In this document: piece after piece, positions 23,825 through 35,132 of the stretch
How positions within the stretch are numbered: position 1 is the first letter of the stretch
Layout of the letters: each line of letters opens with the position of its first letter
Source: Uranotaenia lowii
Taxonomy: Eukaryota; Arthropoda; Insecta; Diptera; Culicidae
Length of the DNA stretch: 64,000 nucleotides
Direction: 5' to 3'
Assembly (NCBI RefSeq): GCF_029784155.1
Contig: NC_073693.1
Coordinates: 312,333,304 to 312,397,303 of the forward strand
Program-made: the position numbers and the translations under genes
Notes under the pieces: model-generated
The model's database searches: none
Told to the model about the DNA's origin: nothing
What the model saw: only the letters and a program-made list of their open reading frames with translations

Positions 23825-26103
23825 TTACGCGTCTGGATTCAGTGACCGGCGAATTTCGGTCACCTGAAGTCCGTTTTTTCGACAGTAGGGGCAGTTATAG
23901 GTTTCGAATCCCTTAAAACCACATACCCTACAAATCGAACCACGGTGGTTTCTACATTCTTCAAGCGAGTGACTGGTTTGTCGACAATATAGGCATTCAT
24001 TCTGATACGGCGGTCTATGGGAAGCAATTAATGATTCTAACGTACGAGCGGTTTTCGACGGTCCTGGTGTTTGGGGATCATCTTTAGGATCAATGGCTTT
24101 ACCTCTTCCTTCTAACCGGTTATTTTCAGTTTGATTTGTCTTGGGGCTGCTAAATTTAGATTTTGGATTCTCTGCCCTATTTTTATCCGATGCGTTGAAA
24201 GATTTATTCTGCGGTTTATTTCCCGGATATTTACTATTCCAGTTATGAGTCGGTTTTTCACCCACGGCGTTGATCGATTTTTCATTTCCAAAAACTTTTG
24301 TATATAATGAAAAATTAGTAGCGTCGATTTGATGTCCAGCATCGAGTAACTCCAACAAACTATCAGTGGGTTGCCAAAGAATCATCTTTTTGTAGTCGAT
24401 TCGCATATTTCTTTTCAATACTTGTAACTTTTCCAATTCACTCATGGGGGAGTTCATTGCTCTGAACATCCCATCCATGTCATAATAAAACTCCTGAAAA
24501 GTTTCATTTCTTTGCTGACGGCGTTGGTAAATTTTACTCCTCATCAAACAGTCAAGTTCAGGGTGCACAAACGCTTTCTTTAGCTCGGCTACCAGGTGCG
24601 ACCAACTGTTCAACCGATTTGCTGCTCGCATGGTCATGTACCAATTGAGAGCAGGACCGGAGAACAGATGGAAAGCTGAATCGAACAGTTCATCTTCCCT
24701 AGTTCTTTCAGACAAAGCAAGTTGTGTAACTAAATTTAGAAATTCATTTAATTTGAGTCCCTGATCCGTACCGGAGTATTTCTCGAGTTTCCATTTAGAA
24801 ACCGGAAGCTGACTTTGGGATCTACCGCGAGAGAAATCTTCCTGGATAGGAATTTCACGACTTTGCCAATTATTCATCAAAGGATTCAATATAGGATTAT
24901 TTAGCCCTTCTTCTACGGTCTCATTAAAATGCGCATTTCTCGTTGGTGGATTGCGTGCAGTCTGAGTGGGAATCGTGGATCGGTTTGAGTTAAACGCGGT
25001 GTACCCGAGAGACGTATTTTCAAATATCGGATTGGCAACTTTTTTTGGGAAGTTCTGAGAACTATGATATGAGTGTGGCATGGTCCGATCATTCCCTACC
25101 GTCGGATAGTAAGAATAAGATACCGGTGGGGGAAACTGATATGGAATTGGCCAACGGGAGTAAGATGGCTGATACTGATGATATGGTAAAACAAATTGGG
25201 GTTCGTGGTTTCTAAAGGGAATTTCCGACATACCTGCCGTAGTGATACTAGGTCGGGTGCCTGTAGTAAAGATCGGGGGATTTGTATTCGATGTATTTAT
25301 CCTCGTTGACACTGTCGATGGGAACGGATTGGAATAATTTGAACTTGTTTTCCGGCTGTTTGCATTATTATGATTTCTTGAAATCATGTCTGATTCGATT
25401 TCAGTTTCGGAAGGTTTCGAGGTTTCTAGAATTGTGCGGCTAGATAATTTAGGAATGGCTCCTGTAGCTACTGAGGATTTCGCGGGTTCGATTTGCGAAA
25501 TTTCGTGATTCGCCTTATAATTCCTAAGTGTGTAAAGCTCGTTTTCAAGTTCTAATAAGCTTTTCATAAATTCTTGCTTATCCGAAGAACTCGATTTGAT
25601 AAGACCTAACCGAGATAATGAACCTATCAAATCAATTTCCGTGTTTTCAGTTTCTTCCCTATTACTTTGTCTAGACCGCTCCCTAACAGATTCTGTTGGA
25701 CCTTCTTCAAACAGCGCAGGCAATGCATTTTCTTCTAATGTCTGTTTCGGATCTCCATCTGGATTCTCCTCAACAAAATATTTGTTTAACAAGAATAAAA
25801 CCCTTTGCAACTGTTCATTCAGTCCCGTATGTTTCGAATCTGGAATTCGCTCCCGAATCAGTTTTATACGACAACCTAAATGTAACAAAACTGTATAATA
25901 TTTCCTTGATAGCTCTTTGCTGCTAGTGAAACAGCAAATTTCTTCGATTTCGCTAATCTTCTTCTCACAAACTTCTATGTCAATCATTGGGTCGCGGGTT
26001 AGATTTTTGACGAGAACTTGAGATTCCTCTCTCTCCATTCTTAATCTTTCTTTGAGAGCTTTTCTTTTACGCGAAATATGTTCATCTTTTGCAAATGGTA
26101 CAC
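23825..26103 (-). CDS. gag: Gypsy-1 Gag polyprotein, 5' truncated by the assembly gap
   Basis: The frame is open from the gap edge to the stop at 23825. It has a charged N-terminal helical region ('SRKRKALKERLRMEREE'), a Pro/Ser/Asn/Tyr-rich linker, then the retrotransposon gag core starting 'LPVSKWKLEKYSG' and containing 'FSGPALNWYM' and 'KIYQRRQQRNETFQEFY'. At the C-terminus are a CX2CX4HX4C knuckle ('CLYCRQTSHSLEEC') and a second Cys cluster ('CRVCGFKG...CPYC'). Its role is particle assembly and RNA packaging. By comparison with gypsy-2, about 46 N-terminal residues fall in the gap. An automated reading would extend this frame through the N run and the satellite; that extension is not protein. 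Confidence 0.85.
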
Positions 26104-26603
26104 NNNNNNNNNNNNNNNNNNNNNNNNNNNNNNNNNNNNNNNNNNNNNNNNNNNNNNNNNNNNNNNNNNNNNNNNNNNNNNNNNNNNNNNNNNNNNNNNN
26201 NNNNNNNNNNNNNNNNNNNNNNNNNNNNNNNNNNNNNNNNNNNNNNNNNNNNNNNNNNNNNNNNNNNNNNNNNNNNNNNNNNNNNNNNNNNNNNNNNNNN
26301 NNNNNNNNNNNNNNNNNNNNNNNNNNNNNNNNNNNNNNNNNNNNNNNNNNNNNNNNNNNNNNNNNNNNNNNNNNNNNNNNNNNNNNNNNNNNNNNNNNNN
26401 NNNNNNNNNNNNNNNNNNNNNNNNNNNNNNNNNNNNNNNNNNNNNNNNNNNNNNNNNNNNNNNNNNNNNNNNNNNNNNNNNNNNNNNNNNNNNNNNNNNN
26501 NNNNNNNNNNNNNNNNNNNNNNNNNNNNNNNNNNNNNNNNNNNNNNNNNNNNNNNNNNNNNNNNNNNNNNNNNNNNNNNNNNNNNNNNNNNNNNNNNNNN
26601 NNN
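26104..26603. other. Assembly gap of exactly 500 N
   Basis: Exactly 500 unknown bases, a typical fixed-length scaffolding gap rather than a measured distance. It separates a contig ending inside gypsy-1 gag from a contig starting inside the 9-bp satellite. Confidence 0.98.
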
Positions 26604-29600
26604 ATGACAAAAATGACAAAAATGACAAAAATGACAAAAATGACAAAAATGACAAAAATGACAAAAATGACAAAAATGACAAAAATGACAAAAATGACAA
26701 GAATGACAAGAATGACAAAAGACAAATGACAAAAATGACAAAAATGACAAAAATGACAAAAATGACAAAAATGACAAAAATGACAAAAATGACAAAAATG
26801 ACAAAAATGACAAAAATGACAAAAATGACAAAAATGACAAAAATGACAAAAATGACAAAATGACAAAAATGACAAAAATGACAAAAATGACAAAAATGAC
26901 AAAAATGACAAAAATGACAAAAATGACAAAAATGACAAAAATGACAAAAATGACAAAAATGACAAAAATGACAAAAATGACAAAAATGACAAAAATGACA
27001 AAAATGACAAAAATGACAAAAATGACAAAAATGACAAAAATGACAAAAATGACAAAAATGACAAAAATGACAAAAATGACAAAAATGACAAAAATGACAA
27101 AAATGACAAAAATGACAAAAATGACAAAAATGACAAAAATGACAAAAATGACAAAAATGACAAAAATGACAAAAATGACAAAAATGACAAAAATGACAAA
27201 AATGACAAAATGACAAAAATGACAAAAATGACAAAAATGACAAAAATGACAAAAATGACAAAAATGACAAAAATGACAAAAATGACAAAAATGACAAAAA
27301 TGACAAAAATGACAAAAATGACAAAAATGACAAAAATGACAAAAATGACAAAAATGACAAAAATGACAAAAATGACAAAAATGACAAAAATGACAAAAAA
27401 TGACAAAAATGACAAAAATGACAAAAATGACAAAAATGAAAAAATGACAAAAATGACAAAAATGACAAAAATGACAAAAATGACAAAAATGACAAAAATG
27501 ACAAAAATGACAAAAATGACAAAAATGACAAAAATGACAAAAATGACAAAAATGACAAAAATGACAAAAATGACAAAAATGACAAAAATGACAAAAATGA
27601 CAAAAATGACAAAAATGACAAAAATGACAAAAATGACAAAAATGACAAAAATGACAAAAATGACAAAAATGACAAAAATGACAAAAATGACAAAAATGAC
27701 AAAAATGACAAAAATGACAAAAATGACAAAAATGACAAAAATGACAAAAATGACAAAAATGACAAAAATGACAAAAATGACAAAAATGACAAAAATGACA
27801 AAAATGACAAAAATGACAAAAATGACAAAAATGACAAAATGACAAAAATGACAAAAATGACAAAAATGACAAAAATGACAAAAATGACAAAAATGACAAA
27901 AATGACAAAAATGACAAAAATGACAAAAATGACAAAAATGACAAAAATGACAAAAATGACAAAAATGACAAAAATGACAAAAATGACAAAAATGACAAAA
28001 ATGACAAAAATGACAAAAATGACAAAAATGACAAAAATGACAAAAATGACAAAAATGACAAAAATGACAAAAATGACAAAAATGACAAAAATGACAAAAA
28101 TGACAAAAATGACAAAAATGACAAAAATGACAAAAATGACAAAAATGACAAAAATGACAAAAATGACAAAAATGACAAAAATGACAAAAATGACAAAAAT
28201 GACAAAAATGACAAAAATGACAAAAATGACAAAAATGACAAAAATGACAAAAATGACAAAAATGACAAAAATGACAAAAATGACAAAAATGACAAAAATG
28301 ACAAAAATGACAAAAATGACAAAAATGACAAAAATGACAAAAATGACAAAAATGACAAAAATGACAAAAATGACAAAAATGACAAAAATGACAAAAATGA
28401 CAAAAATGACAAAAATGACAAAAATGACAAAAATGACAAAAATGACAAAAATAACAAAAATGATAAAATGACAAAAATGACAAAAATGACAAAAATGACA
28501 AAAATGACAAAAATGACAAAATGACAAAAATGACAAAAATGACAAAAATGACAAAAATGACAAAAATGACAAAAATGACAAAAATGACAAAAATGACAAA
28601 AATGACAAAAATGACAAAAATGACAAAAATGACAAAAATGACAAAAATGACAAAAATGACAAAAATGACAAAAATGACAAAAATGACAAAAATGACAAAA
28701 ATGACAAAAATGACAAAAATGACAAAAATGACAAAAATGACAAAAATGACAAAAATGACAAAAATGACAAAAATGACAAAAATGACAAAAATGACAAAAA
28801 TGACAAAATGACAAAAATGACAAAAATGACAAAAATGACAAAAATGACAAAAATGACAAAAATGACAAAAATGACAAAAATGACAAAAATGACAAAAATG
28901 ACAAAAATGACAAAAATGACAAAAATGACAAAAATGACAAAAATGACAAAAATGACAAAAATGACAAAATGACAAAATGACAAAAATGACAAAATGACAA
29001 AAATGACAAAAATGACAAAAATGACAAAAATGACAAAAATAAAAAAATTGACAAAAATGACAAAAATGACAAAAATGACAAAAATGACAAAAATGACAAA
29101 AATGACAAAAATGACAAGAATGACAAAAATGACAAAAATGACAAAAATGACAAAAATGACAAAAATGACAAAAATGACAAAAATGACAAAAATGACAAAA
29201 ATGACAAAAATGACAAAAATGACAAAAATGACAAAAATGACAAAAATGACAAAAATGACAAAAATGACAAAAATGACAAAAATGACAAAAATGACAAAAA
29301 TGACAAAAATGACAAAAATGACAAAAATGATAAAATGACAAAAATGACAAAAATGACAAAAATGACAAAAATGACAAAATAACAAAAATAACAAAAATGA
29401 CAAAAATGACAAAAATGACAAAAATGACAAAAATGACAAAAATGACAAAAATGACAAAATGACAAAAATGACAAAAATGACAAAAATGACAAAAATGACA
29501 AAAATGACAAAAATGACAAAAATGACAAAAATGACAAAAATGACAAAAATGACAAAAATGACAAAAATGACAAAAATGACAAAAATGACAAAATTGACAA

Positions 29601-30655
29601 AAATGACAAAAATGACAAAAATGACAAAAATGACAAAAATGACAAAAATGACAAAAATGACAAAAATGACAAAAATGACAAAAATGACAAAAATGACAAA
29701 AATGACAAAAATGACAAAAATGACAAAAATGACAAAAATGACAAAAATGACAAAAATGACAAAAATGACAAAAATGACAAAAATGACAAAAATGACAAAA
29801 ATGACAAAAATGACAAAAATGACAAAATGACAAAAATGACAAAAATGACAAAAATGACAAAAATGACAAAAATGACAAAAATGACAAAAATGACAAAAAT
29901 GACAAAAATGACAAAAATGACAAAAATGACAAAATGACAAAAATGACAAAAATGACAAAAATGACAAAGACAAAATGACAAAAATGACAAAAATGACAAA
30001 AATGACAAAATGACAGAAATGACAAAAATGACAAAAATGACAAAAATGACAAAAATGACAAAAATGACAAAAATGACAAAAATGACAAAAATGACAAAAA
30101 TGACAAAAATGACAAAAATGACAAAAATGACAAAAATGACAAAATGACAAAAATGACAAAAATGACAAAAATGACAAAAATGACAAAAATGACAAAAATG
30201 ACAAAAATGACAAAAATGACAAAAATGACAAAAATGACAAAAATGACAAAAATGACAAAAATGACAAAAATGACAAAAATGACAAAAATGACAAAAATGA
30301 CAAAAAATGACAAAAATGACAAAAATGACAAAATGACAAAAATGACAAAAATGACAAAAATGACAAAAATGACAAAAATGACAAAAATGACAAAAATGAC
30401 AAAAATGACAAAAATGACAAAATGACAAAAATGACAAAAATGACAAAAATGACAAAAATGACAAAAATGACAAAAATGACAAAAATGACAAAAATGACAT
30501 AAATGACAAAAATGACAAAAATGACAAAAATGACAAAAATGACAAAAATTACAAAAATTACAAAAATGACAAAAATGACAAAAATGACAAAAATGACAAA
30601 AATGACAAAAATTACAAAAATGACAAAAATGACAAAAAGGACAAAAATGACAAAT
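26604..30655. repeat. 9-bp satellite (TGACAAAAA)n, about 450 units
   Basis: Nearly pure tandem TGACAAAAA over 4052 bp, starting directly at the gap, so the true array may be longer. Variants include TGACAAAA (one A fewer, e.g. near 26858, 27208, 27837, 28466), six-A units (27393, 30298) and substitutions such as TAACAAAAA, TTACAAAAA and TGACAAGAA, most frequent near both edges (26700-26730 and 30500-30655). The period is a multiple of three and lacks stops in all three minus frames, so it yields thousands of codons of spurious open frame (Cys-His-Phe, Val-Ile-Phe, Leu-Ser-Phe; Met-Thr-Lys on the plus strand). Confidence 0.98.
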
Positions 30656-31176
30656 AATATTTTTTTTGAACTGCGATTGTTGCGATGTTAAGAAATACAC
30701 TGAGAAAATATCAAACTCCCTGCAGAAGTTTTCCATGAAGATAAAATGATTCGTTATCAGGAATATTTAAGGCAAAATATTTCAAACTTTTTCATTGACT
30801 TAAAAATTAAACTTATCCTTTTTTATCAAACTTTATCCTTTTTTTGTCGATGATTTTGCTGCTGTCAACAGTTTGCAAATCGGAAGTTCTTAGTGATGAG
30901 TGTTTCAAAATTGAACATTCCGATTTTTTTCGAAGCGTTTCTTTATTGGAATTGCTTGTTTTTATATATTCTTTGTCGTTTTCTCTGAAAGAATAAGAAT
31001 TCTAACGAAAAAATATTTTTTATCAAATTCAATGTATAAAAAAACTTTTAGAAAAAAAAAATGCTAGAGACCTATCCATTAGACCACAGCAAAAAATACT
31101 TTTTGCTTCCACATGTTTTTTTGATACCTTTTGGGTCACCAAGCTTCAGTGTAAAATTTGAAATGATTTGGTTGAT
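30656..31176. other. AT-rich non-coding DNA between satellite and foldback element
   Basis: About 0.5 kb without a meaningful open frame. A short sequence resembling a tRNA A box (minus strand, 31091-31070) is followed by a T run on that strand, but there is no B box. Confidence 0.6.
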
Positions 31177-32959
31177 TCCAGAGTTAGCGCAACGCGTTTC
31201 AATTTTGTATGGAAGATGAAATTTTTACACATTAAATCATCCAGAAAGTTCAAACAAGCTTGAAATTAAATTGGTCTTAATTTTTGGTTTTGACTATTCT
31301 TAAGCTTCATTTTTTGCTAACATAACAAGCAGCTAAACATTTCATGTAAAAAGTTATAACCATTTAAAAATGAGAAATCAAAACCCATTCAAAAGTATTG
31401 AAAAATGGCAGACTTTGCTTGCTAGAGCTTTAAATAATTTCATGAAATTTTTTGCAAAGGATATATAAATCAATAAGTTGGGGCCCGGATATTCAGCCGA
31501 AGGCCGATAGGCCGAAAGATGTTAGGCCGAAGGTTGCTAGGCCGAATGGGTTAAAAGGCTGAAGGATGTTCGGCCGAATAGGACAATAGGCCGAATTCGA
31601 CATTAGGCCGAAGGTTATCTGGCCGAATATTATAAGGCCGAATGGTCATCAGGCCAAATGGACAATAGGCCGAATGGTGATTTGGCCGAATGGTCCCTAG
31701 TCCGAATGGCCATAAGGCCGAATGGTCATTTGGCTGAATGGTCATTAGGCCGAATGGTCATAAGGCCGAATAGTCGTAAGGCTGAATGGTCATAAGGCCG
31801 AATGGTCATTTGGCCGAATGGTCATTAGGCCGAATGGTCATAAGGCCGAATGGTCGTAAGGCCGACTGATCGTAAGGCCGAATGTTGCCAGGCCGGTAAA
31901 AAATATAAACGTTTGTTTGCATTTTGGAGCGAATAGTAGTTAGTCCGAATGGACGATAGGCCGCATGTTCGTATGGCCGAATGATCATTGGGCCGAATAG
32001 TCATCAGGCCGAATAAATGCAAGGCCGGATTCGACCATACGGCTTTGCGACCATTCGGCCTATCGTCCATTCGGTCTTACGACCATTCGGCCTTACGAAC
32101 ATTAGGCCTGTCGTCCATCCGGCCTAACTGTCATTCGGCCTAACTGCCATTTGCCCCAACATGCAAACAAGCATTGATATGTCTTATCGGCCTGGCATAC
32201 ATTCGGTCTAACGACCATTCGGCCTGATGACCATTCGGCCTAGTGACCATTCGGTCTTACGACGAGTCGGCCTTATGACCATTCGGCCAAATGACCGTTC
32301 GGCCTTATGACCATTCGGCCAAATGATCATTCGGTCTAATGAACATTCGGCCTAACGACAATTCGGCCTTATGACCTTTCGGCCTAATGATCATTCGGCC
32401 TAGTGACCATTCGGCCGAACATCCTTTCGGCTTTGCGTCCTTCCGGCCTCGCGACCTTTCGGCCTTGCGACCTTTCGGCCTTGCGACCTTTCGGCCTTGC
32501 GACCTTTCGGCCTTGCGACCTTTCGGCCTTGCGACCTTTCGGCCTAACAGCCTTCGGCTGGTTAACCGGCGGCCGAATAACCCATTCGGCCTAGTGGCCT
32601 ATTCGGCCAGATAACCCATTCGGCCTAACGTCCTTGCTAGGCAAAGACATTTTTTAAGATTTTTTGTTCTCATCCTACGGTTTTACAGCTTTCAAATCAG
32701 CAGTCAAAAGCGCTTAAATTTAAAAAAAAAATAATTTTGGAAACAAACATTTGATAAAACATAGAATATCTTTTCTGGAGTACAAGTTAGGTTTAAAATT
32801 TGTTCACATGAAATGTACTGCAAGAATCAAGAAATATTTTTCATCCAAAGATATATTTATTGGAACTTTCAGAACATCTCTGGCGATTTTTGAATGAAAA
32901 ATTTTGTTTTCCCATATAAATTTCCATACAAAATTAAAACTTGTTGCGCCAATTCAGGA
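31177..32959. repeat. Foldback-like long inverted repeat, about 1.8 kb overall
   Basis: Outside the tandem-unit core the flanks are also inverted copies: 31177-31214 read on the minus strand matches 32922-32958 with 6 mismatches in 37 (both begin TCCATACAAAATT and contain GTTGCGC). A second matched block is CATTTCATGT near 31344 and near 32810 (minus strand). The shared centre lies near 32035-32070. Such a structure fits an inverted duplication or a foldback-type transposon with long composite arms. No coding sequence or target duplication was found. Confidence 0.55.
31490..32636. repeat. Palindromic core: two arms of 16-bp tandem units
   Basis: The left arm (31490-32027) is about 33 degenerate copies of GGCCGAATGGTCATAA. 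The right arm (32040-32636) is the same unit inverted, including six near-identical units TTGCGACCTTTCGGCC at about 32446-32545. The arms meet in a hairpin, GCAAGGCCG / 12-base loop / CGGCTTTGC (32019-32048). A non-repetitive spacer interrupts each arm at mirrored positions (TTGTTTGCA at 31913 and TGCAAACAA at 32162), so the whole arm was inverted as one block. The 16-bp period shifts reading frame, so open frames here are meaningless. Confidence 0.9.
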
Positions 32960-35058
32960 CTGGATGGATCGTTTTCAAAATTTGTATTGCTAATTCTGGC
33001 TGCAAAAAAAAAAACCAAAAAATGTTATGGGAGGTGTAAAAATTTAAGAATTTGAAATTTCCTTACAAAGATTGCGCAGTGGTCGACTATCAATATATCA
33101 AGGAAGAACAATCATTTTCCTTGCCTCATCTGATCCATTTCTTATATTTAGATCGTGAAAATTTTCAGTTATTTACACCTTTTTAATCGCTTTGGGAACT
33201 AAGCTTTTCTTGGGATTTAGAAGTTCAAAAAATTTTTATTCCCGGGAATTTCCGGTCGGGAAATCCCGGGTGGGACACAATAGTCTGCATGTGAAGTTCA
33301 CTTACGAGCTTAGTCTTAACCCGAATTTTTACTTGAATTCTTAATCTGAAATCTGACCCATAATTTAAATTTTAAATTTTGAATGTGTTTTCGAATCTCA
33401 AAACGATTTCTTCAGAATCAAAAAGTTAAATTGTGAAGTAAAATTTTAATCTGGATTCATTTATTCAATTGTTGATTTTTAATTCGTTTTGAAAATCAGA
33501 ATTTAGATATAAATTCCTTTTTTTTTAAATTTTTTTAATCCTGAATCAGTGTTTTGACGCTTTGCTGCATTTGAAAAAAATCAATAGAACTAAATTCAAT
33601 AATTTCAAATCTGAGTTTCAAACAAAAACTAAGGATGCTTTCTATGTTTCTTTTTTGTCATACTCAAAAAATTTATAATTAAAAATTATTGAAAACGCAT
33701 ATGCGTTTCGTAAAACATGAAAAAACATTTTGCATGACTTAAAAATCAAAAAGGTGAACAAGTATTTTATATCACCTTTAAAATTCTTATTTTTAAATGA
33801 CAGTTGAAACTCAAAGTACAGAATCGGATCCGAGAATGGATGCAAAATCCGAATCATGAAAACAGAAATTCAATTTCGATTTTGATTATGTGAATCCAGA
33901 ACCTTCGGAATGAGTTTGGTTTTATTCAAAAAATTTTATTCAGAACAAAACAAGTGAGAAAATTTTGAAAAACTGTGGCAGTACTCCGAAACTGGGATTA
34001 GAATTTGAGTTTTTGGCATGAGTTTTGAGTGGTTCTTGAATAACTTAACTCAATTATCAAAAGTTTATCGGGATTTTAAAATTGGTTCTTTTCTTTTTCG
34101 ATAGGTCTTAAAATGCTTTCTCGGGAATGTCAACCAATGAAATCTTTGGTATCATAATTAAATTATGGTCTGGCCTTAAATGCTAAATGTTCAGCATAAA
34201 CTTTGTTAAAATGATCCTGAATCTGCAGTTTGCCAACAACAAATGCGGGGTGAAGTGTTTTAATTTAAGGGGGCGGTAGGTAGGGTTCAACACTTTAAAA
34301 AAATCGTGTTTTTTATTTTTTTTATTTTCTTATTGTAAAACATTTCAAGAATGTTGTGTCAAATTTTCAAGTCAATTGAAGCAAAACTGTAGAAATTATA
34401 GGCCTTTATCTCATCCTATCTAAAACTGCAAGAAAGCAAGAGCAGAAACTTCAAACACGTTTTTCTCGAAAGCACATTTTTAAAGTCCAAGGACATCGTC
34501 ATTTGAAAACTACTTATCCGATTCTGTTCAAATTTGGAACATATTTTCTACATATAAACCAGACCCCAACGTTTTTCTTTTTTTTTTACTTTGGGAAGAT
34601 TTACAGATAAAAAATGGCGGATTTTTTCGTGAAAAATCGTAGTTTTTACTTCAAACAGCCACAAAAATTTTATAAAAAAAATTTTAAGGTAATGAAAAAC
34701 GTTGGGGTCCAGAAAAACATCTATTAAAAATATTTTGCTCTGATTTTTTGACTTCAGATGATTCTGTGCTGAGATACAGTGTCCACCGCAAATCCTGTTT
34801 TTTAAAAGGCATCCTCGAAAGTGCTCCGTCACCGGCTCATTTTCAATATTTTTCTACGAAAAAATTACTAAATGTTCTATTAATAATGCTTTGTAAAATG
34901 CAAAAAATTTGAATACATTTGTTTGAACGAAACCTCTAGAAAAAAATCGTGAAAATTGTGTTTTTTTTTTGTAGAGAAATGAATCCAACTTAGATGAAAT
35001 TTCAGGGACTAGATAAAAGAAAATCGATGTTGAAAAACATGCGAAAAAAATTCGCCTT
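32960..35058. other. AT-rich non-coding DNA, no gene seen
   Basis: About 2.1 kb with long A and T runs; open frames do not exceed about 95 codons and show no family motif. No element end could be fixed. Confidence 0.6.
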
Positions 35059-35132
35059 GTCTCCCGGTAGGACTTGAACCCACATCTTGCGCCTCTCCGG
35101 GGCCCATGTATTAACATTCTACTACAGGAGAC
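35059..35132 (-). pseudogene. tRNA-like sequence (tRNA pseudogene or SINE head)
   Basis: 74 bases on the minus strand. The acceptor halves GTCTCCT and GGGAGAC pair over 7 bp. There is a 3-bp D stem (GTA/TAC), a B-box-like GGGTTCAAGTCC in a T arm with one wobble pair, and an anticodon arm with one mismatch whose loop would give CGG (Pro). One extra base lies between T stem and acceptor, and position 33 is not T. A working tRNA is therefore unlikely. Confidence 0.45.

Larger units (their letters stand above)
17640..26103 (-). mobile_element. Ty3/gypsy LTR retrotransposon 1, 5' end lost in the gap
   Basis: Read on the minus strand: gag (26103-23825, start missing), pol (23741-20712), about 1.6 kb of 3' non-coding DNA, a polypurine tract (19096-19085) and a 3' LTR (19080-17640). 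It is inserted inside the mariner that is uninterrupted at this point in copy 2. The 5' LTR, primer-binding site and roughly the first 46 gag codons are missing at the 500-N gap. A related element lies at 55756-64000. There is no env-like frame. Confidence 0.85.

Noticed and set aside
27210..28468. Possible 629-bp higher-order repeat in the satellite
   Set aside because: Two successive phase-shift intervals are both 629 bp, but the first contains six-A and GAA variants that the second lacks, so coincidence is likelier.
26860..30691. Several plus-strand (Met-Thr-Lys)n proteins
   Set aside because: Translation of the 9-bp repeat; boundaries are set only by unit length changes.
23825..30736. 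A single 2303-residue minus-strand protein
   Set aside because: It is real gag joined through 500 N to a stop-free satellite. Only 23825-26103 is protein-like.
31070..31091. tRNA A-box-like sequence on the minus strand
   Set aside because: No B box or pairing arms; a T run follows directly.
31551..32614. Open frames rich in 'RPFGL' and 'MTIRPN'
   Set aside because: Translations of the 16-bp palindromic units; the period is not a multiple of three and the same words appear in all frames.
31490..32636. CRISPR array
   Set aside because: Units are contiguous 16-mers without spacers, in both orientations, in eukaryotic DNA.
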